Source: Hymenobacter sp. DG25B
GTDB lineage: Bacteria; Bacteroidota; Bacteroidia; Cytophagales; Hymenobacteraceae
Reading direction: 5' to 3'
DNA: 64,000 nt
NCBI RefSeq assembly: GCF_000801315.1
Contig: NZ_CP010054.1
Coordinates: 1,922,001-1,986,000 of the forward strand
Below, one piece after another: positions 33,825 through 43,479 of the stretch (the first letter of the stretch is position 1; every line of letters begins with the position of its first letter). The notes beneath the pieces were generated by a model. That model saw only the letters and a list, made by a program, of their open reading frames with translations, made no database searches and was not told the DNA's origin. Both the position numbers and the translations under genes were made by a program.

Positions 33825-34949
33825 ATGAAGTTTATCGTCTCGTCTTCCGCCTTGCTCAAGCAACTGCAGAGCATCAATGGCGTGGTCACGAATAACCCCG
33901 TAGTGCCCATTCTGGAGAACTTTCTCTTTGAGATTGAGGACGGCAAGCTGACGATTACGGCCTCCGACCTGGAAACCAGCATGATGACCGAGCTGCCCGT
34001 GGAAGCCCGCGAAAGTGGCCGCATTGCCGCCCCCGCGCGCATTCTGCTGGATACGCTCAAAAACCTGCCCGACCAGCCCGTAACCTTCACGCTGGACGAG
34101 GAAACCTACACCATCGAAATCAGCTCGGCCAACGGCCGCTATAAGCTGGCCGGTGAAAATGCCACCGATTTTCCCCGCGTGCCGGTGGTAAAAGGCTCGG
34201 CGCCCATTGAAATTCCGTCGTCGTCGCTGGCCCGCGCTATCAACAAGACCATCTTCGCGGTGAGCACCGACGAACTGCGCCCCGCTATGACGGGCATTCT
34301 GGTGCAGCTGGCCGATAACCAGGTAACGTTTGTGGCCACCGATGGCCACCGCCTGCTGCGCTACCGCCGCCAGGATGTGGGGGCCGGTCAAACGGCTAAC
34401 CTCATCATTCCGCGCAAAGCCTTCAACCTGCTCAAAAACGCGCTGCCCTCCGAGGCTACGCCGGTGCGCGTGGAGTTTAACCACTCCAACGCCTTCTTCT
34501 CCTTCAACCAGATGCGCCTGGTGTGTCGCCTGATTGATGAGCGCTACCCCGACTACGAAAACGTCATTCCGGTCAGCAACCCCAACAAGCTCATCATCGA
34601 CCGGGCCGCCCTGCTGAACTCGGTGAAGCGCATTGCCATCTACTCCAACAAAACCACCCACCAGGTGCGCCTGCGCCTGGCCGGCTCGGAGCTGACGGTT
34701 TCAGCCGAAGATCTGGACTTCAGCAACGAAGCCAACGAAAAACTGGCTTGCCAGTACGACGGCGAGGATATGGAAATTGGCTTCAACGCCAAGTTCCTCA
34801 TCGAAATGCTGTCGAATATCGACTCCGAGGAAATTACTCTTGAGCTGAGCACGCCCAACCGCGCCGGTCTGCTCATGCCCACCATTGCCGACGACAACGA
34901 AAGCATTCTGATGCTGGTAATGCCGGTAATGCTGAACAACTACGTGTAG
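33825..34949 (+). CDS. dnaN: DNA polymerase III subunit beta (sliding clamp)
   Basis: 374 residues, the usual clamp length, with three beta-clamp domains. Recognisable are MKFIVSSSALLKQLQSINGVV, the second-domain start KGSAPIEIPSSSLARAINKTIFAVSTDELRPAMTGI, VATDGHRLLRY and the C-terminal hydrophobic end ILMLVMPVMLNNYV that forms the partner-binding pocket. As a ring dimer it tethers DNA polymerase III to DNA. No dnaA or recF is adjacent, so this is not the classical origin cluster. Confidence 0.97.
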   Translation: MKFIVSSSALLKQLQSINGVVTNNPVVPILENFLFEIEDGKLTITASDLETSMMTELPVEARESGRIAAPARILLDTLKNLPDQPVTFTLDEETYTIEISSANGRYKLAGENATDFPRVPVVKGSAPIEIPSSSLARAINKTIFAVSTDELRPAMTGILVQLADNQVTFVATDGHRLLRYRRQDVGAGQTANLIIPRKAFNLLKNALPSEATPVRVEFNHSNAFFSFNQMRLVCRLIDERYPDYENVIPVSNPNKLIIDRAALLNSVKRIAIYSNKTTHQVRLRLAGSELTVSAEDLDFSNEANEKLACQYDGEDMEIGFNAKFLIEMLSNIDSEEITLELSTPNRAGLLMPTIADDNESILMLVMPVMLNNYV

Positions 34950-34984
34950 CAGCGGGTTGAACTGCTCAACAACAAATAAAGTCG

Positions 34985-35026
34985 GAACGTCATGCTGAGC
35001 GCCGCCGCAGCATGACGTTCTTTTTT
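34985..35026 (+). terminator. Terminator of dnaN (REP-type hairpin)
   Basis: Arms GAACGTCATGCTG and complement (34985-34997, 35008-35020) are followed by TTTTTT. The GTCATGCTGAGC core is shared with the intergenic repeat at 59432. Confidence 0.85.
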
Positions 35027-35039
35027 ACTCTTACCTCCG

Positions 35040-35378
35040 ATGAAAAAATCCGAAATCCGCTTCAGCATTGCCCTCGACGACCAGAAAGTACCCGAGGCCA
35101 TCAGCTGGACCGCCACCGACGCCGGCCCCGATATTCACTTTGCCAAAGCCATTAACGTGTCTATCTGGGACCGGGACCAAGAAGGCACCATGAAAATTGA
35201 CCTCTGGACCAAGGATATGCCCGTAGATGCCATGAAGTATTTCGTAGTGGATACCATTGGCTCTATGGCCGAAACCATTCTAACGGCCACCAACGATACC
35301 GTAATGGCGACCAAGATGCGCGAGCTGTGCGCGGAGCTTTCCAAGCACATCGACCAGGAGCAGAAAACGCAGAAGTAG
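35040..35378 (+). CDS. gldC: Gliding-motility-associated protein GldC
   Basis: 112 residues, cytoplasmic, matching GldC: MKKSEIRFSIALDDQKVPEAISWTATDAG, INVSIWDRDQEGTMKIDLWTKDMPVDAMKYFVVDTIGSMAETILTATND. GldC improves gliding in Flavobacterium johnsoniae, but its biochemical role is unknown. It stands alone here, 5 kb from gldAFG, between dnaN and a convergent gene, with terminators on both sides. Confidence 0.9.
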   Translation: MKKSEIRFSIALDDQKVPEAISWTATDAGPDIHFAKAINVSIWDRDQEGTMKIDLWTKDMPVDAMKYFVVDTIGSMAETILTATNDTVMATKMRELCAELSKHIDQEQKTQK

Positions 35379-35387
35379 AACTGGCAA

Positions 35388-35440
35388 ATGCATAAAAAAG
35401 CCCCGTCTGAATCTTCAGACGGGGCTTTTTTTATGCATTC
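35388..35440. terminator. Bidirectional terminator between gldC and 35450 gene
   Basis: The stem AAAAAAGCCCCGTCTGAA/TTCAGACGGGGCTTTTTT extends outward through TGCAT pairs. A/T tracts on both sides suit both convergent genes. Confidence 0.88.
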
Positions 35441-35449
35441 AAGGGTAGC

Positions 35450-35989
35450 TTACCGGCCACGCACGCTGCTGGCAGGGGTGCTACGCCCTTCTGGGCGGGC
35501 AGGCGCAATAACAGCGCCTTTGCTGCTGGCGGGCAGCGGCTCCTGCACCGATTTTACGAGCATGATATTGCTGGAACGAGCTGCATAGTCTTTATCATAC
35601 TTGTAGAACACCGAGCGGGAGTCATAGTAGTTCGTGTACTGATCGGTAGAAAGTACCGAAGCCAGCTCCTTGTCACGCTCTTTGCAAACGCCTTTGCACT
35701 GCTCATCAATGAGCTTCTGGTTGCCGGCGTGCTTCTGCTCAATAGCAGCCATTTTAGCCACTTTGTCTTCGTTTATAGTACGCAGGCGGGAAGCCTGGTA
35801 ACCGTTCAGGCGGAGCTGGCGCACCATCTGGTCGGAGAGGCGGTCGGCCCGGTGCTCTACGGCTGCCATGTTTAGGCGCGGTGAAGAGCTGGTTTTATCC
35901 TGCGTAGTGGTGATAAACGATTTCTGCTGGGCCTGAGCACTAATGCTAGTGGCCAGAAGCAAGGCGGCAATGGCAAGTGTATTACGCAT
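35450..35989 (-). CDS. Secreted helical protein, Spy/CpxP-like in layout
   Basis: 179 residues with signal peptide MRNTLAIAALLLATSISAQA-Q. The middle is long amphipathic helix (VEHRADRLSDQMVRQLRLNGYQASRLRTINEDKVAKMAAIEQKH... RDKELASVLSTDQYTNYYDSR), resembling the helical-hairpin periplasmic proteins that end in an L-T/S-x-x-Q-type turn. Two close cysteines (QCKGVC) occur. The C-terminus is low-complexity. The similarity to Spy/CpxP is by layout only. It is convergent with gldC across a shared terminator. Confidence 0.55.
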   Translation of the reverse strand: MRNTLAIAALLLATSISAQAQQKSFITTTQDKTSSSPRLNMAAVEHRADRLSDQMVRQLRLNGYQASRLRTINEDKVAKMAAIEQKHAGNQKLIDEQCKGVCKERDKELASVLSTDQYTNYYDSRSVFYKYDKDYAARSSNIMLVKSVQEPLPASSKGAVIAPARPEGRSTPASSVRGR

Positions 35990-36168
35990 AGTCAGGGTTC
36001 GTTAGCTGTGGTTGGTTTCCTACCGAAAGCTGCACCTGGGCTGGTACAGTTTCCGATAAATTACTATCCCTTAACGAAAAACTGTGCCAAGGAGTTCGGC
36101 CAGATGAGCTTTGACCCGGCTATGGCCTCTACCAACGCCACCGGAAAGTAGACGAACCGGCCTGGCTG

Positions 36169-36705
36169 CTACCAGGTGTTCTTCCACATCATAGACTCCA
36201 CCGGCTTGTCGGTGCGGTCGTTGTACTTGGCGTTGGCCTTGCGGTTGTAGAAGGTTTCCACATCACCCTGCACCACAAAGTAGATCAGCTGGCCAATGGG
36301 CATACCGGCATACACGCGCACCGGCATGGAAACGCTGATTTCCAGCGTCCAGGTGTTGCAGAAACCAATGTCGCCTTTGCCGGCGGTAGCATGAATATCA
36401 ATGCCCAGGCGGCCTACGCTGCTTTTGCCTTCCAGGAACGGCACGTGCGCGTGGCTCTCGGTATACTCCTCTGTTACGCCCAGATACAAGGTGCCGGGCT
36501 CCAGCACATAGCCTTCTGCCGGAATTTCAAAGGTCTGAATCTCATTGTGCTGGCGGGCGTCCAGCACGGCGTCGCGGTAGGTAGCCAGATAGCGGCCCAG
36601 GTGCACGTCGTAGGAATTGGTGCCGAGACAGGCCCGATCATACGGCTGGATAACAATATTGCCCCGCTCCATTTCGGCGAGAATCTGCTGATCGGTGAGA
36701 ATCAT
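36169..36705 (-). CDS. dcd: dCTP deaminase
   Basis: 178 residues with the family signatures LGTNSYDVHLGRYLATY, PGTLYLGVTEEY, FLEGKSSVGRLGIDIHATAGKGDIGF and the catalytic glutamate in NTWTLEISV. It deaminates dCTP to dUTP for dTMP synthesis (or dCTP directly to dUMP in bifunctional members). The GDIGFCN segment differs slightly from the common GFxG. It lies 21 nt downstream of an uncharacterised membrane-protein gene in the same direction. Confidence 0.93.
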   Translation of the reverse strand: MILTDQQILAEMERGNIVIQPYDRACLGTNSYDVHLGRYLATYRDAVLDARQHNEIQTFEIPAEGYVLEPGTLYLGVTEEYTESHAHVPFLEGKSSVGRLGIDIHATAGKGDIGFCNTWTLEISVSMPVRVYAGMPIGQLIYFVVQGDVETFYNRKANAKYNDRTDKPVESMMWKNTW

Positions 36706-36726
36706 GACTGGCTTTTGAAGTAATAC

Positions 36727-37581
36727 TTACGCTTGTTCTTCTTCCTCTTCGTAGCGGTCTTCGCGCAGGCCGGAGCTGCGGCGCGGCGCCACGGTTTCTT
36801 CTGCCTCCGGCTCCTCTTCTCCATACGACGTCAAGGTATCCAGGCGGCCGCGCAGCTCCGGAATGGTTACCAAGGTAAGGCGCCCCACCAGGAAAAGGGA
36901 GGTGCCGGCCAGCAGCAGGGTCAGGTAGTCGAGCCAGCCATACTGGGAAGGTGCTGCCGGTGTGCTGGCTGCCGGGGAGGTTACGGTAGTGGTGGTAGTG
37001 GTTTCCTCCGGCTGGGGCGTAGTATCCTCTAATGGAGCGGCAATAGTGGCATCTACATCGGCGGGCGGCACGGCGGCGCCGTCGGCGGTGGTTTCGTCGG
37101 GGGCGGGGTCTGCGGAGGCGTTAAACTGCGCCGTGGCCTGCTTAATCTCCCGTTGCAGGGCCCGAATCAGCGCCACCCGCTCGTCGCGGGGGAGGTTGTG
37201 AATAAAGAACTCGAAGTTTCGGTCCAGCAGAATACTGTTCAGCTGCTTTTCAAACTCGGCCAAATCCGTGCGCCCTTTGCCAAAGCGGGCTTTGTAGCGC
37301 TCGGCAACGCCGTTGTAATTCTGAAAGAGCGTGTGCAGGTCGTCGCGGCCGGGGAAGTCATCGAAAGCGCGCCGGTCTTTGGCTGTACGCAGGTTCACCG
37401 GGAATTTTCGCCGCGTAAACGACTTGTCGTACACAGTTTCCATGGTGCGAAAATTCAGCTCGTCTACGGTGCGGTCGAAGAGGCGCTTGTTATCAGCGGC
37501 CGGTCCGTTCAGCTGCGCCCATAGCAGGGAAGGCAGCAGAATCAGCAAAAAAACCGGAAAAAGAAAGCGGAAACGTGGCAT
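36727..37581 (-). CDS. Membrane-anchored protein with low-complexity linker, unknown function
   Basis: 284 residues: signal peptide (MPRFRFLFPVFLLILLPSLLWA-Q), a helical charged domain (about 30-165; TVYDKSFTRRKFPVNLRTAKDRRAFDDFPGRDDLHTLFQNYNGV), a Thr/Pro/Ala-rich linker (about 165-220), one membrane helix (YLTLLLAGTSLFLVGRLTLV) and an acidic cytoplasmic tail ending EEEEEQA. ATG 37581 was preferred because it puts the signal peptide first. It is upstream of dcd by 21 nt; no functional link is evident. Confidence 0.65.
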   Translation of the reverse strand: MPRFRFLFPVFLLILLPSLLWAQLNGPAADNKRLFDRTVDELNFRTMETVYDKSFTRRKFPVNLRTAKDRRAFDDFPGRDDLHTLFQNYNGVAERYKARFGKGRTDLAEFEKQLNSILLDRNFEFFIHNLPRDERVALIRALQREIKQATAQFNASADPAPDETTADGAAVPPADVDATIAAPLEDTTPQPEETTTTTTVTSPAASTPAAPSQYGWLDYLTLLLAGTSLFLVGRLTLVTIPELRGRLDTLTSYGEEEPEAEETVAPRRSSGLREDRYEEEEEQA

Positions 37582-37641
37582 AAGACGAAGCAGATTTGCC
37601 CGCAAAGGTAACCGGTTGCTGTCGTGGTTGGGAGCCATAGC

Positions 37642-37679
37642 AAAAAAACTGTCATCCCCAGCGTGGCCAAGGATGACAG
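37642..37679 (-). terminator. Terminator of hemL (REP-type hairpin)
   Basis: CTGTCATCC (37649-37657) pairs with GGATGACAG (37671-37679), and on the minus strand a run of seven T residues follows. The GTCATCC core resembles the repeat at 60515. Confidence 0.8.
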
Positions 37680-37701
37680 CTTCAGAAGTGCCGCAGGAAA
37701 A

Positions 37702-39027
37702 TTACAGCCCGTGGGCTTCTATCAGCGACTCGCGGCAGGCCGTGAGGTAGCGGTCGGCCAGCTCATCGGTAATGGCGGTAGAAACAAACAGGGCCTCAAA
37801 CTGCGCCGGTGCCAGGTACATGCCGCGGTGCAGCATGGCCCGGAAATAACGGCCGAAGGCCTCGGTGTCGGAGGTTTTGGCGCTGGCCAGGTCCGTTACG
37901 GGCTGCGCCGTGAAAAACAGGCTGAACATAGAGCCTACCTGATTCACGGTGTAGTTCAGGCCCAGGTCAGCGGCAATCTGACGGGTGCCGTCCGCAATGC
38001 GGGTGCTGATGCGGTTGAGCTCCGTATATAGCTCCGGGTGCTGCTGCAGGTAAGTGAGCTGGGCAATGCCGGCGGCGGTGGCAATGGGGTTGCCGGAGAG
38101 CGTACCGGCCTGGTACACTTTGCCCGCGGGGGCCACATTATCCATAATATCCTGACGGCCGCCGTACGCGCCCACTGGCATACCACCGCCAATGATTTTG
38201 CCCAGCGTGGTCATGTCCGGCTTGATGCCATAAAGCTCCTGCGCGCCACCGGGGGCCAAGCGGAAGCCCGTCATCACCTCATCAAAAATGAACACAATGC
38301 CGTGCTCGGTGCACAGCTCGCGCAGGCCTTGCAGAAAGCCCGCGGCGGGCTCTACCAGGCCCATATTGCCCACTACGGGCTCAATAATAATGGCGGCAAT
38401 CTGGTTGGGGTTGGCGGCAATGGCGCGCTCCACGGCTTCCAGGTCGTTGTAAGGCACCGTGAGCGTGTCTTTGGCTACGCCTTCGGTCACGCCGGGGGAG
38501 TCGGGCGCGCCCAGGGTGAGGGCGCCGGAGCCGGCGGCAATCAGGAAGGAGTCGCCGTGGCCGTGGTAGCAGCCTTCAAACTTGAGAATCTTGTCGCGGC
38601 CGGTAAAGCCCCGCGCCACCCGAATGGCCGACATGGTAGCCTCGGTGCCAGAGTTCACCAACCGGACCTTCTCAATGCTGGGCACCATCTGCTTGATGAG
38701 CTCGGCCATTTCCACTTCCCGCTGGGTAGGCGCCCCGAAGGAAAGCGAATTGGGAATGGCCTGCTGCACGGCCTCCAGCACAATTTCCGGGGCGTGGCCC
38801 AGAATCATGGGTCCCCAAGAGTTAATGAAGTCCAGGTACTGGTTACCGTCCACATCCGTCAGCCAGGCGCCCTTCGCCGACTGCATGAAAACCGGATGGC
38901 CGCCCACGGCCCGGAAGGCCCGCACCGGCGAGTTTACCCCGCCGGGAATATGCTGCTTAGCCCGTTCGAATAACGCGTTGCTGGTAGAAAGCGTGAGCTC
39001 AGGAGCCGAAGAAACAGAAGGATTCAT
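37702..39027 (-). CDS. hemL: Glutamate-1-semialdehyde 2,1-aminomutase
   Basis: 441 residues, class III aminotransferase fold. N-terminus [75 protein letters not shown] lysine in [17 protein letters not shown]; and [12 protein letters not shown]. It converts glutamate-1-semialdehyde to 5-aminolevulinate, the second step of tetrapyrrole synthesis by the C5 route. It starts at ATG 39027. Tetrapyrrole supply also feeds siroheme, which the sulfur genes later in the window need. Confidence 0.96.
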   Translation of the reverse strand: MNPSVSSAPELTLSTSNALFERAKQHIPGGVNSPVRAFRAVGGHPVFMQSAKGAWLTDVDGNQYLDFINSWGPMILGHAPEIVLEAVQQAIPNSLSFGAPTQREVEMAELIKQMVPSIEKVRLVNSGTEATMSAIRVARGFTGRDKILKFEGCYHGHGDSFLIAAGSGALTLGAPDSPGVTEGVAKDTLTVPYNDLEAVERAIAANPNQIAAIIIEPVVGNMGLVEPAAGFLQGLRELCTEHGIVFIFDEVMTGFRLAPGGAQELYGIKPDMTTLGKIIGGGMPVGAYGGRQDIMDNVAPAGKVYQAGTLSGNPIATAAGIAQLTYLQQHPELYTELNRISTRIADGTRQIAADLGLNYTVNQVGSMFSLFFTAQPVTDLASAKTSDTEAFGRYFRAMLHRGMYLAPAQFEALFVSTAITDELADRYLTACRESLIEAHGL

Positions 39028-39077
39028 ATCGAAAGAGAATTCAGGTTGCAAAAGAAAGCGGGCAGGGGCCTTTGGGG

Positions 39078-40946
39078 TTACCGGCCATCCACCGGGTTCA
39101 GAACTTCTACCTCCATGCGCTCCAGCTTGGTGATGGGCACATACTGGTTATCGTGGCCACCCGCGGGGTAGCCGATACCCTGAAACAGCGTGCCCGAAAC
39201 CGGACCGGAATTGGCCAGCTGGTTCTGGAAGGTAGAGCCATACTCGTGCAGGCGGGAGCCAAAATAGTATAACAGCTCAAACCCAATGCTGGAAAACACA
39301 GAGGGCGGCAAATGCTGCTGCTGCAGGTAAAGCTGGCGGAAGCGCCGCACGCCCGGCGCCGTTTTGTCCAGGTAATGCGGATACACCAGGTATACGTCGC
39401 GCGCATCCAGCTGCTCCATCGAAATCCTGGCATTTTCCAGCCAGGAAGCAAACGTAATCAGTGGGAGGCGGGCGCCCTGCGTTTGCAGCAAACCCAGCGT
39501 GTAGGGGCCGGCTTTGCGTCCTTCGGAGGCCATTACCAGGTGGCCAACGGTCTTCAGATCGATACCCGCAAAGCCCTGGGCCAGGGACTCATCTACATCA
39601 GAATTGATGCGGCGCAGTACCTGCACTTTGCCGCCCAGCGCTTCATAGGTGGTTTTGTACGTTTCGCCAAAAGCCTTTTCGTCCTTGTTGTCTTCGTATA
39701 AAACCACCGCCGTGCGACCGGGGAAGTTGTTGTAGGCAAACTGGGCCGCCTGCCGGGCCTGTGTTACCGAGCTGGGCTCGTAGAGATAATGCCAAGGGTT
39801 ATCCAGCACCAACTCGGCATCCTGCGACAAGGGATTTATGGTGATAATCTGATGCTCGAGGGCAAAGCGGGCCAGCAGTTTGCTGCCTGACTTGTACACC
39901 GGGCCCACAATCATATCCATGGCGGCCAGCTCGGGCATAGCCAGCAGGCGCTTCAGCTGCAGGGTATCAGCACCAGTATCGTAGGCGAAGAGCTGCAGGG
40001 GGCGGCCTTCGCGCTGCAAAGAGTCCTGGGCCAGGCGCATGCCGGCGTACAAATCGGTTACAAACTGGAGCTTGCGCTGCTTTTCCCAGCTGGGGTCGTT
40101 CAGCTCGAAGGGGAGGAGCACGGCCACATTGTAGCTGCTCTTTTTCTGCGGGCGCACGCGCGGGGAATACCGGGTGCGGTCCAGAGAAAACTGGTTAATC
40201 AGCTGTTCCAGCTGGGCTTTATCGGCCTCGGTGTACCAGCCGCCCAGCACCAGCTTATCGGCGTAGGCAGTGGCCAGGGTGGCATCCTGCGGGTAGCGGC
40301 GCACCATATTCTGAAACAGGGCTTTGTCTTTGATGCGCGGCAGATAGGTGGCCTTCAGCGCGGTGCGCTCGGTTTCCAGTTTGCCGGCCGGAATCTGCCC
40401 CAGTACGCGCAGGGCATTATCCACTTCGCCCTGCTCAAAAGAAATCTGCCCCTGCAGAAAATAGGCCTCGGCCAGCGCCGGCCAGGTGGGGTACTCACTG
40501 CGCAGCAGGTTCAGCATCTGCTCGGCCTCGGCCCATTTCTTGGCGCGCGTGGCGGCTACGGCATACAGATAAGCCGCCTCCGGCGCACGCTTAAACTTAG
40601 CCGAGGGCACGGTAAGGGGTTGCAGCTCCTGCATGGCCAGCTCGTAGCGGCCCTGCTCAATGAGCAGCTTGCCGTTTTGGTAGCGGGTATTTTGGTCTGA
40701 GGAGCGCAGATTGCCTGGCAGGGGTGGCTGCGCCTTGGCAATGGCCGGTTTGGCTGGCGCCGAGGCTGCCTTTTTAGTTGCCGCCGGTTTAGCGGGCGTA
40801 GTAGGGGCCTTAGTTGTTGCAGTAGAAGCGCTGGGTTTAGAAACCGGAGTATCTTTTCGAATGGCAGATGGCTGAGCCTGCACCGAGAAGGCTAGGCTTA
40901 ATCCAATACCAAAGCTCGCGAACCGCAACGTCATAAAATGCCTCAT
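39078..40946 (-). CDS. TPR plus periplasmic-binding-fold protein (LpoA/branched-chain-like)
   Basis: 622 residues with a signal peptide ([19 protein letters not shown]), an Ala/Lys/Pro-rich linker, TPR-like repeats (about 90-260; [50 protein letters not shown]) and a type I periplasmic-binding domain ([69 protein letters not shown]). The combination resembles penicillin-binding-protein activators of the LpoA type and branched-chain substrate-binding proteins. The ligand is unknown. It starts at ATG 40946; 50 nt separate it from hemL downstream. Confidence 0.8.
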   Translation of the reverse strand: MRHFMTLRFASFGIGLSLAFSVQAQPSAIRKDTPVSKPSASTATTKAPTTPAKPAATKKAASAPAKPAIAKAQPPLPGNLRSSDQNTRYQNGKLLIEQGRYELAMQELQPLTVPSAKFKRAPEAAYLYAVAATRAKKWAEAEQMLNLLRSEYPTWPALAEAYFLQGQISFEQGEVDNALRVLGQIPAGKLETERTALKATYLPRIKDKALFQNMVRRYPQDATLATAYADKLVLGGWYTEADKAQLEQLINQFSLDRTRYSPRVRPQKKSSYNVAVLLPFELNDPSWEKQRKLQFVTDLYAGMRLAQDSLQREGRPLQLFAYDTGADTLQLKRLLAMPELAAMDMIVGPVYKSGSKLLARFALEHQIITINPLSQDAELVLDNPWHYLYEPSSVTQARQAAQFAYNNFPGRTAVVLYEDNKDEKAFGETYKTTYEALGGKVQVLRRINSDVDESLAQGFAGIDLKTVGHLVMASEGRKAGPYTLGLLQTQGARLPLITFASWLENARISMEQLDARDVYLVYPHYLDKTAPGVRRFRQLYLQQQHLPPSVFSSIGFELLYYFGSRLHEYGSTFQNQLANSGPVSGTLFQGIGYPAGGHDNQYVPITKLERMEVEVLNPVDGR

Positions 40947-41163
40947 GGGAGGACCAGAATGAAAGGATGAATCGAAGGCAAACAGCCATTCAATTAAAAG
41001 TGCCGGACAAAGGTACGTAGTATGCTGCAGGAAGATGGCGGGGGTGGAGAGTTGCTGCGAACTACCCGGCGGAGTCCGCCATTTTTTCACCTTAGCTGAA
41101 TACCTGTATTTTGCGCGGTAACTTCCCCACTACATGCATCTTACTTCCTCCACTTTGCCTGCT

Positions 41164-42540
41164 ATGTCGTGGCAGCGCCTGCTGGCGCGCCGCCGCTACC
41201 CCGACCAGCCTCAGCTGCACCTGGTGGCCGATATGCCCGTGGTGCGCGGCGCCTTTGTGGCCGATTACGACCGGGTCGTGTTCAGTTCGGCCTTCCGGCG
41301 GCTGCAGCGCAAAACCCAGGTAATGCCCCTGCCGGAAACCGATTTTGTGCATACCCGCCTCACCCATTCCCTGGAAACGGCCTGCGTGGGCCGCTCCCTG
41401 GGCCGGCTTAGCGGGCGAAGACTGATGGAAGCCGATGCCGACCTGGCCGCCGCGCTGCCCACTCTCGACCAGGATTTCGGCGACATTGTAGCCGCTGCCT
41501 GCCTGAGTCACGATATCGGCAACCCGCCCTTTGGCCACTCGGGTGAGGATGCTATTTCGGCCTACTTCACCAGCCGGGAAGCCGAGCGGTTTATCACCGG
41601 GCTTTCGGCGGCGCAGCAGGCCGATTTGCAGCATTTTGAGGGCAACGCCGCCGGGTTTCGGGTGCTCACGCATACCTATCCGGCGCACAGCACCGGCACG
41701 GCGGGGCTGGGACTTACCTATGCCGTGCTGGGTGCTTTTACCAAGTATCCGCGTCCCTCTATGGTAGAGGATAAAGCCCGTACGGGCGGTACCAGCGAGA
41801 AAAAGTACGGCTACTTTCAGTGCGAGAAAGGTCGCTTCCGGCACGTGGCCGAGGAGCTGGGACTGCTGCCGAAAGGGGAGGAGGGCGCCGGCTTTTACCA
41901 CCGCCACCCGCTGGCGTTTCTGGTAGAAGCCGCCGATGACCTCTGCTACCGCATCATCGATTTTGAAGACGGCCTCAAGCTCGGCCTCATCGACCACCAC
42001 CACGGCCTGAAGCTGCTGCGCCGTATGCTCAACGACCCGCCCACCCGCCAGGCCAGCGTGCAGTGGCACGACTGGCGCGAGGAGCTGGGCTACATCCGCG
42101 CCCGCCTCATTGGCAAGCTGGTGGATGAAGTGTCGCAGCGCTTTGCGGAGCATGTGCCCGCTATGCTCACGGGCCAGTACGACCAGCCCCTGGTGAAAGA
42201 GCTGGAGTGCTGGCACGAACTGCAGGAAGTACAGATGCTATCCGTAGAAAAGCTCTACCGCAGCCGCCCGGTTTTAGAGATTGAAGCCGCCGGTTTCGAG
42301 GTGCTCGGTGGGCTGCTGGATGCTTTCCTGCACGCCACATTCGATGCCCAGCGCAGCCACCGCAGCCGCAAGCTCCTGGATTTGCTGCCCATGCAATTCC
42401 GCGCCATGGGTCCGCAGGCGGAGCTGCCGGCTTACGAGCAGATTATTCTGCTGACCGATTTTATTGGCGGCTTATCAGACCAGAATGCACTGGCATTGTA
42501 TCGTACTATTAAGGGTATTGATTTGCCGAAGGGCTTCTAA
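41164..42540 (+). CDS. dgt: Deoxyguanosinetriphosphate triphosphohydrolase-like HD protein
   Basis: 458 residues (468 if started at ATG 41134). It shows the dGTPase N-terminus (VVFSSAFRRLQRKTQVMPLPETDFVHTRLTHSLETACVGRSLG) and the metal-binding HD motif AACLSHDIGNPPFGHSGEDA. The later HPLAFLVEAADDLCYRIIDFEDGLKLGLI supplies the remaining metal ligand. It hydrolyses dNTPs to deoxynucleoside and triphosphate, controlling nucleotide pools. It is divergent from the TPR/binding-fold gene. Confidence 0.92.
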   Translation: MSWQRLLARRRYPDQPQLHLVADMPVVRGAFVADYDRVVFSSAFRRLQRKTQVMPLPETDFVHTRLTHSLETACVGRSLGRLSGRRLMEADADLAAALPTLDQDFGDIVAAACLSHDIGNPPFGHSGEDAISAYFTSREAERFITGLSAAQQADLQHFEGNAAGFRVLTHTYPAHSTGTAGLGLTYAVLGAFTKYPRPSMVEDKARTGGTSEKKYGYFQCEKGRFRHVAEELGLLPKGEEGAGFYHRHPLAFLVEAADDLCYRIIDFEDGLKLGLIDHHHGLKLLRRMLNDPPTRQASVQWHDWREELGYIRARLIGKLVDEVSQRFAEHVPAMLTGQYDQPLVKELECWHELQEVQMLSVEKLYRSRPVLEIEAAGFEVLGGLLDAFLHATFDAQRSHRSRKLLDLLPMQFRAMGPQAELPAYEQIILLTDFIGGLSDQNALALYRTIKGIDLPKGF

Positions 42541-42548
42541 TCGTTGCT

Positions 42549-43262
42549 TTAATTTGCCTGGGGGCTTCTCGGTGAGGCGGCCCACGCCGTGAGTAAGCTG
42601 TCAAGAAATTGATGGCTGGCAGCTAAAAGATGTCTCCCGGCAGCTATTTCTTTTGCTGATTGCACCCACTCGCCCGGCACAAGGTCGTGCGCCTCATGCT
42701 CCAGCATGGCGGCCAGAATTTCAGCCGTTACTTCCGGGTGAAACTGCAGGCCAATCACGCGCTGCTGCCAGCTAAAAGCCTGGTTGGTGCAGGCTGCGGA
42801 GGAGGCCAGTAGCCGGGCGCCGGGTGGCAGGGAGAATATTTCCCCGTGCCAGTGCAGCGGCGTAAGAGAAGCAGGAAACTCGCCCGAGAAAAAGCGGTGG
42901 GCTTCCTGAGAAAAATGAATCGGGAAAAAGCCTATTTCCGGCGCCGGGCCATCGGAAACTGTGGCGCCTAAGGCTTCGGCAACAAGCTGCGCCCCCAGGC
43001 AGATGCCCAGCACGGGAAGGCCTCCGTCTATTGCCCGCCGGATAAATTGCTTCTCCTCGCGAAGCCAAGGGAACAAGGCCTCATCATGGACGCTCATTTC
43101 ACCGCCCAGCACTACCAGCACATCCAGCTCTGTTAAATCAGGGAAAGCCGGAGCCGGAGCATGCAAATGCGTGAAGGTTAGCCGGTGCCCTTTATCTGCG
43201 GCCCATTGGGCTATATAGCCCGGGCCTTCAAAGGATACATGCTGAAAGATGTGGAGCTGCAT
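42549..43262 (-). CDS. Class I glutamine amidotransferase (GMP synthase-like)
   Basis: 237 residues with the complete triad: nucleophile Cys in GICLGAQLVAEALGA, and His plus Glu in LQFHPEVTAE. LHWHGEIFSLPPGA matches the GATase1 subgroup resembling the GuaA N-terminal domain. No synthetase domain is attached, so the acceptor is unknown; relatives hydrolyse gamma-glutamyl compounds. Start ATG 43262 (MQLHIFQHVSFEGPG). It converges with dgt and lies downstream of guaA. Confidence 0.85.
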   Translation of the reverse strand: MQLHIFQHVSFEGPGYIAQWAADKGHRLTFTHLHAPAPAFPDLTELDVLVVLGGEMSVHDEALFPWLREEKQFIRRAIDGGLPVLGICLGAQLVAEALGATVSDGPAPEIGFFPIHFSQEAHRFFSGEFPASLTPLHWHGEIFSLPPGARLLASSAACTNQAFSWQQRVIGLQFHPEVTAEILAAMLEHEAHDLVPGEWVQSAKEIAAGRHLLAASHQFLDSLLTAWAASPRSPQAN

Positions 43263-43424
43263 AGAAGCTAAGGCGAATTGTAATGATGCAAAGTACCGCA
43301 AAGGTATCGTGGCACGGGACCGGAGCAGCCGGCTTTTCCGGAGTACTTCGGCTTAAAACCAAGTGGAACAAAGGCTGCTCTACCTGTTGGCTCGCCACCG
43401 GCCAGCACCAGGTCCTTGTAATGC

Positions 43425-43458
43425 AACAAGCCGTTTCAGCTGGCTGAAACGGCTTGTT
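43425..43458 (-). terminator. Hairpin terminator of guaA
   Basis: 16-bp perfect arms AACAAGCCGTTTCAGC/GCTGAAACGGCTTGTT (43425-43440, 43443-43458) just past the guaA stop. The trailing U-tract is weak. Confidence 0.65.
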
Positions 43459-43479
43459 GTATCAGGAAATCCCGTAGGC

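Noticed and set aside
33782..34949. Replication origin near dnaN
   Set aside because: No dnaA, recF or cluster of DnaA boxes is visible next to dnaN, so an origin is not supported here.
39078..41090. Longer 670-residue form of the TPR/binding-fold protein
   Set aside because: The extra N-terminus would place the signal peptide inside the protein; ATG 40946 gives a proper export signal.
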